From: Microvelia longipes
Taxonomy: Eukaryota > Arthropoda > Insecta > Hemiptera > Veliidae
Length of the DNA: 64,000 bases
Direction of reading: 5' to 3'
Assembly (NCBI GenBank): GCA_018340805.1
Contig: JACMZG010001914.1
Span: 12,788,110-12,852,109 of the forward strand
In this document: piece by piece, positions 52,721 to 64,000 of the stretch
Layout: every line of letters starts with the position of its first letter
Position numbering within the stretch: position 1 is the stretch's first letter
Position numbers and translations under genes: made by a program
The notes under the pieces: model-generated
Told to the model about the DNA's origin: nothing
What the model saw: only the letters and a program-made list of their open reading frames with translations
Databases searched by the model: none

Positions 52721-53229
52721 AAAAATTAATCTTCAAGTCTATTTGTGCTATCAGAGCAAATAATCAATGATATCTGTGACTTTAAGGAAACAAATACATC
52801 AGGAAACATCATTTAAAGTATTAAATGATAATAGTATTTATATATGAATTTATATATATTATATTCCCTCCTGAAGGAGGGAAATGAAATTTACTTGTTG
52901 ACCTGTATTAATTGTAATTAATACAGATATTACAAAAGAAAGAGTAGATAAATTACATTATATAAATCCCATTATGAGCCGGAGAGCTTTTGGACTAGAT
53001 GCTACAAATATTCCTTTTTGAACAAAAAATGTAAATCATTCCTGAAAAACATTTTATAAAAACATATTCCCTCATTCAGGAGGGAATATAATATATATAA
53101 ATTCATATAAAAATACTATTATCATTTAATACTTTAAATTATGTTTCCTGATGTATTTGTTTCCTTAAAGTCACAGATATCATTGATTATTGGCTTTGAT
53201 AGCACAAATAGACTTGAAGATTAATTTTT
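52721..53229. mobile_element. Young foldback element, 161-bp near-identical arms
   Basis: Left arm 52721-52881, starting AAAAATTAATCTTCAAGTCT; right arm 53069-53229 is its complement, with about five mismatches by eye (roughly 97%). The arms enclose 187 bases. Each arm's inner end carries its own small palindrome (CCCTCCTGAAGGAGGG on the left). No ORF; non-autonomous, apparently recent. Confidence 0.85.
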
Positions 53230-56200
53230 ATTTTGAATTTCTACTCTCTAGCATAAACTTATTTTGCTCTATTTCAAACCATTTTATTCCTAAATCTGAT
53301 AATATTTTGGGGTTTCAAGAAAGAATATTCAATACTGAAACAAACTAATATTGAAACAAAATTCAATACTAAAGTTAATTGAAGGCAGAAAAACAAGAAA
53401 TATGCTTTTTTGAATCTGTTTTGTTGTTTTTTTTCTCATACTTATTTATATATATATATTTTTTTTAATATGCTTAGCTATCTATGCTTGAGTCCTTTTA
53501 TTATTTTAGATCCTGAGGATTACTCATTTTTGTATTTTTATTTTTTTTAAGTCCATTGAATTAGGCTAAGCTCTTGTTTTCTTTTAAGTATTATTTATTG
53601 TTTTTTTTTTTTAAATATTTTATTCTTGTTATTTTTTTAAACAATTTTACTTTTTTATGTTAACCTTCCTATGTATATGTATGTTTATATTGTAAACTTT
53701 GTGAAAGGGGTAAAACCCGTGTAAACTATAATAAATAAAAATAAATAAATAAAATAAAATAAAAAGAAGCTAAATAAAGAAAATAAAACAATTATTTATT
53801 TTTTTTACAATAAAAATATAAAATACAATAACATTTCACAAAATATATCCAGTAATTAAAAAATATTTAACACTGAGTTATATTTATATAAAATTTATCC
53901 AATCTATATTTAACAATGTCATGTAACTATCACTACACAGTAGCAATTCATTTTTATTCAATAAAATTATTGTAAATTCCAAAAACTTTTGTAATTTTTT
54001 TTTTTTATAAATCTCTATTTATAAGCAAACTAAATAGAAAATCTATTTAAAAGTATAAAAAACATATGTTTTGGGAGTACTTGGTTGTATAATATTAATA
54101 AAACAAAATTTCCTTTGTGTGATAATTTTTTGCTCTTTTTAACTATACTTTAAAATAAATGGTAAGCACATAAAAAAAATACATAATACAAAAAAACTGC
54201 TCATTTGAGCTTCCTGTGAATTTCAACATATTTTCAAAAGAATTGTTAAAGGTTGTAAAAATAAAGTCTTAGATCAATAATTTAATTTTCACATTAAATT
54301 CAAAGACTTTTTCTTAACTAATAAGATTTCCCTTTGAGAAAACCAAAAACTCATTTGAGCATGCTGTGAATTCAACAAATTTTCAAAAAAAAATTGAAGG
54401 GTAGCAAAAATTATTCTTATTGATATAATCTGATTTTCTTAGATTTTACTTTTCCAGATTTTCTTTACTAGTAAGTAAAATAAATTTTAGATAGTAATCT
54501 AAAATAATAAGTATAATATGCTGATGAAAATTTGCCAAAAAGATAAATTAATAATAGTGACATATGTTTATCTACCACATTTTAAATAGTCTAAAATTAA
54601 AATAAAAAGCTTGAATGCATAGTTTTTGGAGTTTACAAAATTTTATGAGTATTTCTAAATCCTAAATTTATTGAAATCTATACATCTATGACACTGGTTT
54701 AGGTTCCGAGCTGAATTTATGTAATTTAGGAATATTTTACTTTTCCTAGGATGCACTAAAAGGTTTCGATTTTACTGATTTGTCCTCTTACCATACATCT
54801 ATAAAAATAGTCAAACAAAATTCACCGAACATGCCAGAAGCAAAAAAGTATACATGTAGATACAAATTTAACGACGGTTAAAATATTACCTTTTAAAAAA
54901 AACATCTTCATTATTTAAGACATTTAACAATGAAAAGAATATTGAGTAAAGTTGAAACTTATTTCTTTGTATTATTTTTAAGTTCTACTACAGTAGTATT
55001 ATATTTACCAAGTTTCAATTACAGAGCCCACATTATTTACATCAAGTGCAAACTAAAAAAAATAACTATTTATTTATTTAACAATTACGTGCTCTTTTTA
55101 CAAACAAAAAGATCACACATAAAAAATACAATAAATTGCATTATATTATTAGATTTATAAATTATCAATATTATAAAATTTATAAATATATAAGATTTAT
55201 GAACAATAAATATTATAAGATTTATAAACAATAAATATTATAAGATTTATAAATATTATAAAGTTTATAAATATATAAGATTGAAAACAATAAATATTAT
55301 AAGATTTATAAACATTATAAGATTGCTAGTATTGTAGTATCAATATCAAATTGCTTCCCTGCCTCCTAAAAACATGGAGGAAGCATTGCATCAGCAAAAA
55401 AAACTATCACCCATTTTTTTTCTTCAAATGCCAATGTTTAACCACCTGCAGATCCCAAAAATAAAAAAATTGTATCTTTATTTATGTAAGTCTGTAACTA
55501 TGAGTGTATGGATGAGCATGTTTCTTGTAAAGCAACTACAGATCAAATGACTGAATTTTTATGAAACTTGGCTCTAAAATCAAGTCCTAAATAATATTAA
55601 ACATTTTTATGAAAATCTTACTTACTTGATCAGGCTCTAGTGACAAAATCACAGTACTAAATAACTTTTAGTTATAAATTGTTTTATTTGGCAAGAGGCT
55701 AAAAACATTGATATAAATGTTATGCTGTACAAGTTAAAAGAATTTGATACACCCTTGTGCTTGCCTTATAAGAGTAGAGGTCAGGTAACATTACATGAGT
55801 ATAAAACAATTCCTTACTCATAATATACAAACAATGTTTTTCCACTAATTCTTAACATAATTAATCACTAAGCAGAATCACGGCATTGTAAATATTATTG
55901 CCGAAAGCTGACTTAGCTTACTAAAGTTTATAATTAGTGGAAAGTAGTTGCTGATGTTATATAATTTATTATTGTCGACAATTCAACAGTGCTTACTGAA
56001 GTTATAATTCTTAACTGCTTCTGTGTTCTTTTTATTTATACTTATAATTAAAAATTAAGGCTCACCTAAAAAAATCATATTCTCTAAATTAATTACTAAT
56101 ATTATACAAAAAAAATAAGAAAGAAATAAGTTATGGAGTTTCATGCAATGAAATAAAACTGAGTCCCTCCACTAATGATATAAATTTAACATAGAGCCAA

Positions 56201-58354
56201 CTTTCAATCTTAACAGGTAATCATCAGTGCCTAAACTGATGAATGCACTTGAAAACTCATAATCTAGATGTCACGTGTAATTATTTGCCTTCATCATTTA
56301 TTAATTGTCTCAAATATTATGTTGATTTTCATGAATTAGTAGAGACCCTTGCTTCATATCATTAATATCATACAATTTCTTCATAATCTTCGTAAATAAC
56401 TAAGACTTAAAGTAATTAAACTACTTAAATAATAAATATTTTACAATTTAAAAAAAAATAGTAGAGTAACAATTTCATAGCCAGAGAGTGTCTTATTCTT
56501 AACTATTTGAATGTTTCTATTGTTTGCCACTATCAATTTAAATTTATTATACATCATTACACACATATTTAACATCACTAGGTTTCATTATTTATTATTT
56601 ACATTATTTAAACTTCAAACTTCTTTATAAAGAAGACTTGTTTTTATATTTGAATGAATTTTACACAGGTTTAATTTTACTGATTGACGTTTAAGTGTGG
56701 TATGTGTATTACTTTTCGTCACACAGATTGTGGGAGATCCCTGGGCTCTAATTGGTACCCGCCAGTGATTGCTGGCGGAAACACATTGCTACCAACTATG
56801 TCAAAATTAATTACCCTAGTTGAGATATATAAACAATACAAGACGTTATTTTTTTAACTAATGAAGTTATGCATTAATAATGATTAAACAAAATTCTAGA
56901 GATTAATGCACATTTTTTACATTTTTACTTTTTCTCATATATACCGTAGGTATATATGGGAAAAATATTAAAATGAAAATATGGGAAAGAAACGGAAGTA
57001 TATACTATCTGAGGACAATTAAAGCGAGTTCAAAGACAGCAGAATAAAATTAACAACTTGTATATTCTGAGGACGAGTGAAGCATGTACGAAGCAGGGAA
57101 GATGAGCGTAGCAAATGCGAGGTTATCCCTGAACCTGATTTTTAGTTTTAAATTTATTTACTTATTTTTAACAGAAAGAATGACCATTCCATGTTGCTGA
57201 GTTTAGACCTAGGAAACATTTTTTCTGTAAAAGATGCCATCCTACCATTTTTTCACTCACATATTATGGCACCAGGGGTCGAAAAATACTAGACATACCA
57301 CAAATAAGTTAGTAAATAGTATAATTAAAATAAGCCCCATTTTGAGATGAAAATTTGTTAGAAGAGTTACAATAATATATTTATCAGATCATTTGATTAA
57401 TTTGTCATTTTTAAAATTAATAATCAATTTCTAACAGTTCTAAATATAAGGTGTTCCGACTATAAAGACAATTATTTGAATCTGGCACTCCTTTCAATCA
57501 TATCTAAAAATAATTTCTGGGCCAGATACTCTAAATCTTGGAATTTCAGTACTTAAAATTAAACCCTCACAGCCCTTTTATTATATTGTTGTTAATGATA
57601 TTAAAGGGTTAATTAATTCCTCACTTATAGAAACATAAGTCACTCGTTTGACATTTACTTGCACTAGGATAGTTTCTATTTACATTTGAAAATATGACCA
57701 CAATTGTGCATGGTAACAAATCATGTAAACTACAAACGCAACGCATCTATCAAATATGTATGTATAAAAATAGAAATGACCTCTCGCATTAAAATAATTT
57801 TAGCTTGTTCTAAATATCCTCATCAACTTAACCCAGATGTTTTTTTGGAAATTTTGCTCTACATTTATAAGTGGTACCAGAATCTAACAACCAAAATGAT
57901 TTTCTTCCTTTAATTTTTGGACTGTTATTCATTAAGCAATGTGAGAAGAGTTTGAACCATCCAACTTTTGGTCATTTCAGGGTTAATTATTTTTATAACT
58001 GGTCAATTTTTGTAACACTGGTACTTGACAAATTCTTTCAAAAATAGTAATACTCAATAGATGTACAATTTAAGAAGTAAATATTACAAATTGGCTTCTT
58101 GAAGCTCTTTTTACAAAATATAGTATCGTCATATTGATGTTCAAAACTTAGTCATATAAAATGCTTCAAAACTTTAGTCAATAGTTCAAGGTTTAATTGT
58201 AGTTCAAAGTTCAAGGTAGTCAATTTAGTCAAGGTTCAAAGTATTTCAACCTTAAACTAAAGTTCTGGTGTAAAGTCAAAGAGCTTCCTTTATCGCTTGA
58301 ATCTATCGATTCTCTACTCTCCTTTTCGTTTCAAATTTGATGTTCATTGATTTT
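53230..58354. other. Intergenic between transporters A and B
   Basis: AT-rich. The stretch 53640-53760 looks like a retroelement 3' tail (GTGAAAGGGGTAAAACCCG followed by AAAT/TAAA repeats). Imperfect ATAAGATTTATAAA-type tandem repeats lie at 55150-55320. The stretch 56640-57140 is R2-like on the minus strand. A weak ATCATCAGTGCC patch at 56220 recalls the MITE termini. No exon of either transporter and no other gene recognised. Confidence 0.5.
56930..57140 (-). repeat. Dispersed repeat family R2, copy 3 (inverted)
   Basis: Read on the minus strand it has GCTACGCTCATCTTCCC, ACTCGTCCTCAGAATA, TTGAACTCGC and CATATATACCTACGGTATAT. These are the same blocks as copy 1 at 29560-29990 but in a different arrangement. 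Confidence 0.5.
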
Positions 58355-61300
58355 TTACGCTTGATTTTCTTTAAGAGGAATTGCTTCTGGTAGAGCCTCA
58401 GGATCCTTAATATGACCGTTTGTTTCCTGCGGTTTTGATGAATTCCAGGATTGTAATTCTCCAGTACCAAATACAAGGAACATTACACAGCTCACAAAGT
58501 ATGATGCTGCTAATATCCAGAATACTATTTGCCATTGTCCGTATGTTTGCTGCACAATAAACAAATTTATTAATAAGAATTTTAAAAAAACAGCAAATTG
58601 GTTTAGTGAAGTATGTTGTGTCTTAAAAAATAAATTAAACAAAGGTAACCTTTCAAGGGAGTAAAAGGTTTCAAAAAAGTTGCTCTATCAAAATTTCTAT
58701 GCTAGTGTTTTACACATCCCAACTGCCTATCCTTTTTCTTTGGGTCAACAAATTAACTGTTCTTTATAAATAATTTTTTTTTTCTTGCTATTTATAAGTA
58801 AGAACAAAAAATGGCTGTAAGTTAAAACATATTAATACAAAATGAAAATTTTCATATTCCAAAGCAAGTTGGACCGCCAATGCCCCTAGAGTAGGCGACA
58901 TGGAAAAGCAAAAAAAAAATCAAGTTTAATAGATTTAACAGTGTTGCCTTCAGGTATTCTCAATTATAAGGGCAGATTTGTTTGAAAATATAGCTAAAGA
59001 TGCACCATTTTTTTTAAGATGCCTCATATTAGTAAGTTTTTTAAGTTTTAGTAAGTTTGAAAACTCAAGGTAATTATGTAATATTTATCTTTGCACATTT
59101 ATATATAAAAGAAATACTTACATTCTCATAAGTAAGTACACCAACCATGTAAGTAGAAACATATCCACCCAGTGATGAAAGAGTATTTGCCATTCCAAAA
59201 ATAGTTCCTGAAAGTTAAAATATCATAGGCCATTGGTAATGTGACAGGTGAAAAATTTATATAGAAAATATTTTAAATGATTTTGGGATAAGTTATAAAT
59301 TTATTAAAGAAGAAAAAGAATGTTAAAATAAAGAAGGAGAGGAATTATAATTATAACCTCGATATTTAAAGTGCCTCTAAACCCAACAAAAATAATATAA
59401 GTTTCATACACAATGTAAAGTTCTTTACTGAAAGAATAATATCTAATCAAAATTACCTATTTAATCTCATATATAATTACATAAGACTTATTAATTGAAA
59501 CATTTTCGAGTTTTTCCAATTAATCAATTATGAAGTTTTTAATTTTTTGCTTTGTGGATGGATTATAGAATTTTAAAATGCAGTTTATTCTTTAAGTAGT
59601 ACCTGAGAAGTTTGGTGCAATATCCAATCCATTTCCGAGGTGACCAGCTGTAACAGCTCCATTGACAGTTAGTGCAATAGTGAAAATAGCAATAGACCAG
59701 GCAGCATCATGTCCCATGTATACTTGTACTACTAATAAGAGTGCTGGAATACCAATAGCTGAAAATATCATATAACTAATTATTTATCTTTACAAAATAA
59801 AACTAAGGCCTAAAATGAGAGTAGTAGATTGGATTTTTTTTAGGAATTAGGTGTCATTTGAATCTCTTATTTCCAAATAATAGTAATAATAAATCCTATA
59901 GGATTTATAGGACTATAGAATAAGTATATGGTCCTCTTCGCGATTCAAAGAGATAGTTGTAAGGTTGGCAATACCAATGGCAGGAAACGAAAGGGTGATC
60001 AAAAAAATTTTATCATAGGATTAGCATGGGAGCCGATAAAAAATCTTCTTTTATTTCTTTATTATTAGTTAATTTGTGATAAATGTGGTAAAAATGATTA
60101 GAACGACCATTGGTGCTAAAAAATTGCATATATTTCATAGATAAATATTTCGATTATTCCAGGATTTTAAATATAGAATCAGGCTCTTATTACTACAGAC
60201 TTTGATTTGTCCGATTTAACCCAGATAAAACCTAAACAGATAATTTAAACAAACATTTTACAAAAAAGTGAATTTATTGAGTTATTAATTATTTTAGTGT
60301 GTGAATAAAATTTATAGATAAATTTAAACACCATTACGGTGAAAATTAGCTTTGTATCAGTTAATTTAAATACCTGTTACAACTAATTTAAACAATTATA
60401 TGCAATTAAAAGGTAATTTTGTGTGTTTGTACAAATTAAAATTAATTACAAGTAACATTAATTAATAATTAATAAATAAAACACTATATTGTGATTTTTC
60501 ACCTTTTTATCACTCAATTTAAATACTTGGGACAACCCATTATAACCCTATTTTTCAATGAAATAGTGATTCTAACGAGTTCGTACGCCCTAAAATTAAT
60601 TAAATTAAAGCACTTTGATAAAAAAAAATTGTTGAAATAATCGTCACAAATAAGAAAAACCAAAAAATCCATAAGGACAATGATTACCCTTAACGGCCTC
60701 AACACCGATTAGCGTTAACAATGATCACCCTTTTCTTTATCAATTTCTTATCAGCGACTGTGGCGCTGCTACAGACTTTGAATCACGAATACTTTACACA
60801 GAAAATCACCCCTGGGGTCTTGAAGTATATGTCACAAAACTTGTGTCTTACCAAAGAATGTAAATATTTTTCTGGTAAACGTTGTTGACATTTTTCCGGT
60901 TCCTCTTAACCAATCAGCTAATATTCCAGTGGAGAGAGCCATCACATATTTTCCTAAATATGGTAAACTTGAAAACAGACCATTCTAAAAGAAAATACAA
61001 TAATTATTAATAATGATAACATTAATGAATTAATATAAATTTAATCTCATTAAATATAAATTTAATCATCATAAAATAAATATTTTTTTATTTATTTATT
61101 TAAATAAATATTTTACACAAATATTTTTTATACAAATAATTTTATTTATTATATAATATTTATATTTTATATTTATTTTATATTATAAAAAAATTATAAA
61201 TAAATATTTTTAATCATCATAAATAAAAATAAAAATTCAATCATCATAATAATATATGTTATATTAATATAGAAAAATGGCTTATTCTCCTAATATTGTT

Positions 61301-61794
61301 TTAGTTCTATAATTATCTTAGGGTATAACCAGTAGAACATTTCAGATGCATTAAAAACCTGAAAATACATGAAAAACATGGTCCTAGACGATAGTCTAGG
61401 ACCATGTTTTTCATGTATTTTCCATTCTCGATAGAGAATGGTCTCTATCCCAGCAAGTGGACTCATTAGAGTTAAAATTTACCATTACTTGTTTGGTAAA
61501 ACTTTTTTACCCCAATATGATACTTTTGTTATCACTTTTGGTGACTATATTGTTTTGAAAATTATATGACACTCAATTTTTTTAAATTATTAAACACTTA
61601 TTTCTAGACAATTGTCACTAGGAATTGTAATAAAAATCTATTTGAGAGTTTTCTAATGTTTGAATTTGAAAACTTGACAGCCACAATCATAAACCTTTTG
61701 GCCATAAAGAGGTGTTCCTTTGCCAGTTCTATCAATAAATAGATATTTTAGATTTCTACCCACAATATCAATATATATATATATATATATATAT

Positions 61795-61842
<48 letters not shown>

Positions 61843-62476
61843 CTGTCAATATATCAGTACTCAAGAAAATTTCTTGTTTAACCATTCACATAAATTAGAG
61901 TAAATCTGCTAGTTTTTGATGTCTGTCACCATATTTGAGTAAAATTTGGACTGATAAAGAACCTCATTTGTTAAAACCTTTACATGTTGTGGCCAATTTA
62001 AGTGAAAATCAATAAATACCTAGAAATTTAGTTAAAGGAACTCATTTGTTCAAACTTTAAAACGAATGAGTAAATTTTTTTGAAAGTACTCTTAATATGA
62101 TATATAATTAAAATAATATTTAATTATCTTAACTAATAATTAAGTAGTTATTGAGGGGATCTAATGAGAGCACAGGGTTCTTCTGAAATCAACTAAATTC
62201 ACCAAAAACTACAAAATATACCATCGGCAGTCATTACTGAAAATTTTATTTGAAATTATTTGATAAATATGATTCAATAATAGCTTGAGGCATTATCTGA
62301 AAATTACAGTAAAATTTAAAATTTACCTCTTTAATATTGAAGTTAAGAATGTACTTCATGTATGTTGGTAATTGATTTACAATGGTGAAGTAGCAGAAAA
62401 CATTGACTCCATGTGTGACAACAATGGCCCAGACAGGCATGGATGTAAGAAGGTGTCTCCATGGTACATTGTGAGC
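58355..62476 (-). CDS. SLC17 / sialin-like transporter B, 3' part
   Basis: Minus-strand exons in transcript order: 62476-62327, 60984-60852, 59758-59603, 59207-59122, 58549-58355. All are GT-AG, giving 239 codons plus TAA. The 5' exons are not seen before the right edge, so the gene should continue beyond 64000. The visible protein spans TM7 to TM12: MPVWAIVVTHGVN and NQLPTYMKYIL in TM7; NGLFSSLPYLGKYVMAL; GHLGNGLDIAPNFSG; QTYGQWQIVFWILAA in the last TM; then a short acidic cytosolic tail. The TM7 region lacks the Arg typical of vesicular glutamate transporters, so it is sialin-like. Exon lengths 150, 133, 156 and 86 are identical to transporter A; only the last exon differs (195 versus 234). 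It is therefore a tandem paralogue in the same orientation. The substrate is unknown. Confidence 0.92.
61361..61422. repeat. Perfect 28-bp-arm hairpin in transporter B intron
   Basis: GAAAATACATGAAAAACATG plus GTCCTAGA, a 6-base loop CGATAG, then the exact reverse complement ending 61422. A second small inverted pair (CATTCTCGATAGAGAATG) follows immediately. It may be a MITE core or transcribed hairpin. Confidence 0.85.
61770..61841 (+). repeat. (AT)n microsatellite in transporter B intron
   Basis: AT dinucleotides with ATTATAT interruptions. Confidence 0.95.
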
Positions 62477-62599
62477 CTGGAATAATACAAAATTATTTAG
62501 AAAACGCTGACCAATTAACATTGATAATAAATAATATATCTGATAACATTGATAAATCTTGTAGTTAACGTATTTTGAGAACCCATTTCTTTTATGTCT

Positions 62600-63267
62600 A
62601 AGAGCCAGACCTAAAAAATGCTACTTATTTTGTACTACTTCAAACCAAATTTGTCTAAAAATATACCTTAAGAAAAAACATATTCTGCATATCCAGAGTG
62701 GAGCCCTTCATATGAATGCTCTCGCTCAAAATCAGCGCAAATTTCAGTTTTCTTGAAATAAGTGGTTTCCTGTAAGTCATGTGCAAAACATGAAGAGAAC
62801 ATTTTTTAAAGCTGATAAAATTTTCTATAAAACGATTTCGTCAAAATTGGATAACTACAACTAAAGTTATGCCAAAAAAAATTGTTAAATGGCCAAAAAA
62901 TGCACAAAAAGCCAATATTTTTCCAAAGAAATTCGCTGACTTTGCATATATTAACAATTTTTTGGTGCTTTTTAAAGAGCCATAACTTTAGTTGCAGTCA
63001 TCCTATTTCGATGATTAAAGACTCGTTGTAGAGAACATTTTACCAGCTTTAAAAATGTTCTATTCTATTTTGCACACAGGAAACCTTATTTATTTCAAGA
63101 AAACTGAAATTTTTGCGATTTTATAAAATTTTGAGCATACGTAATCATATGAAGGGTTCCACTCTAGATAGGCAGACTATGTTTTTTTTAACAATTTAAG
63201 GTATGTTTTCAGAAAAATTTGGTTTGAAGTAGTACAAAATGAGTCACATTTTTTAGGCCTGGCTCTT
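62600..63267. mobile_element. Foldback element F2, long copy
   Basis: Left end AAGAGCCAGACCTAAAAAATG-like, right end complementary (TTTTTTAGGCCTGGCTCTT). The arms continue inward through TACTTCAAACCAAA, AAATATACCTTAA, CATATGAA, GCAAATTTCAGTTTTCTTGA and GGTTTCCTG. The centre near 62930 has AGCCAATATTTTTCC. Same family as 50826-51160, which lacks the middle. Confidence 0.85.
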
Positions 63268-63324
63268 GGACTATTAATTAATATTTAAAGAACAACACAC
63301 ATTTCTATGGCCCGTATTCAAAGA

Positions 63325-63480
63325 CGTTTTCCTAACATTTTCCTAACATTTTCCTAACTTTTCCTAACATTTTCCTAACACCTAACTTTTTCCTAACATT
63401 TTCCTAACCTTTTTCCTAACATTTTTCCTAACATTCTCCGAACATTTTCCTAACGTTTTCCTAACATTCTCCTAACACTC
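63325..63480 (+). repeat. TTTTCCTAACA short tandem repeat
   Basis: About 12 imperfect copies of TTTTCCTAACAT (11-13 bp) with variants (CTCCTAACA, CTCCGAACA). It is not an (TTAGG)n insect telomere repeat. Confidence 0.9.
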
Positions 63481-63760
63481 ACCTTAGGTTTAGGTAGAAA
63501 TGTTTTTAAGCCACGAAATTTAAATGATCGTTCCCGTGTTTTAAAAGTCATTTAGAGGCTTCGCATGATTTTTTTTAGTAAGAACCTAAGGTAGTTAAGT
63601 CAAAAAGTGATACCATTGTAAATAACGTAATATATCGCAAAATATCTATGTTATTAACTTATTACCTGGATTTACGACACACTTGTCGTATTAATAACTA
63701 TCTACATAAATTTACATAATATAAGTTACTGTTAATCCACTTACTTTACTATTAGGGAGT

Positions 63761-63874
63761 TTACCCTGAAATTCTTTTAACACAATCAGATTTTTTATTT
63801 TCTATGGTCTGTTTGTGGCGGGCTATCAATTCAAAGAGGAAATTCAGTTGGTCCGGTGTGAATAATTCAGCCAT
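63761..63874 (-). pseudogene. Small Myb/SANT-like DNA-binding ORF, fragment or first exon
   Basis: A 37-codon minus-strand ORF from ATG at 63874, reading MAELFTPDQLNFLFELIARH and then KQTIENKKSD. The pattern (hydrophobic helix, then ENKKSD/ENKKTD) is that of the first part of Myb/SANT-like domains found in NAIF1/FSBP-type proteins and Harbinger-linked transposon proteins. It ends at TAA 63761, though a GGGTAAAC donor-like site overlaps the stop, so it could be a first exon. The rest of the domain is not found to the left. It may be a transposon remnant or an intruding gene inside the expected intron of transporter B. Assignment is by eye. Confidence 0.35.
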
Positions 63875-64000
63875 TATTATACCAAAAACATTTTACACAA
63901 ACAAAAATGAATTTGATGACAAAATACGAAAAACAAAATTGTGTAAATGATTTAGCAAAATGAAAACAGTGTTGCACTGATTAACAGGTCTTCATTTAGA

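Noticed and set aside
63325..63480. Telomere-like repeat
   Set aside because: The unit is 11-13 bp (TTTTCCTAACAT), not the 5-bp TTAGG/CCTAA telomere unit, and it is irregular.

Overview
The window is AT-rich animal nuclear DNA. Genes are split by many GT-AG introns, (AT)n microsatellites are frequent, and the repeat load is heavy: a LINE, a mariner relic, a Ty3/Gypsy relic, hAT-like ends, tRNA-derived SINEs, at least six foldback/MITE-like inverted repeats and several minisatellites. The protein style and repeat families suggest an arthropod, probably an insect. That is an inference; no sequence here fixes the species.

Four protein genes can be reconstructed. (1) 1-16861, plus strand: RAD18, the E3 ligase of post-replication repair. 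It has a UBZ4 zinc finger, a SAP domain and a Rad6-binding-like segment; its RING end lies left of the window. (2) 20798-28510, plus: a complete six-exon ADP-ribosylhydrolase of the ARH3/ADPRS type (350 aa), with all metal-site motifs present. (3) 34826-49534, minus: a complete ten-exon SLC17/sialin-like major facilitator transporter (535 aa). It has an unusual Cys/Thr-rich glycosylation loop and lacks acidic and His residues that are important in sialin and VGLUTs. (4) 58355-62476, minus: the 3' five exons of a second SLC17 transporter, a head-to-tail tandem paralogue with matching exon sizes. A small Myb/SANT-like ORF sits at the right edge (63761-63874, minus).

Layout: 1-16.9 kb RAD18, whose introns carry a SINE, a mariner relic, a 1.3-kb nested foldback and very long AT repeats; 16.9-20.8 kb intergenic, with a foldback and a 126/144-bp minisatellite just upstream of ADPRS; 20.8-28.5 kb ADPRS, with a 50-bp minisatellite in intron 1; 28.5-34.6 kb intergenic, with a 5'-truncated LINE flanked by a 13-bp target duplication; 34.8-49.5 kb transporter A, with many mobile elements in its introns; 49.5-58.4 kb intergenic, with foldbacks and a 303-bp tandem duplication; 58.4-64 kb transporter B.

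RAD18 and ADPRS both act in the DNA-damage response (PCNA ubiquitination; removal of serine ADP-ribose). Nothing in the sequence links them beyond being neighbours on the same strand. I found no prokaryote-style operon, CRISPR array or toxin system. The most unusual coding feature is the cysteine-ladder loop and altered TM4 of transporter A.
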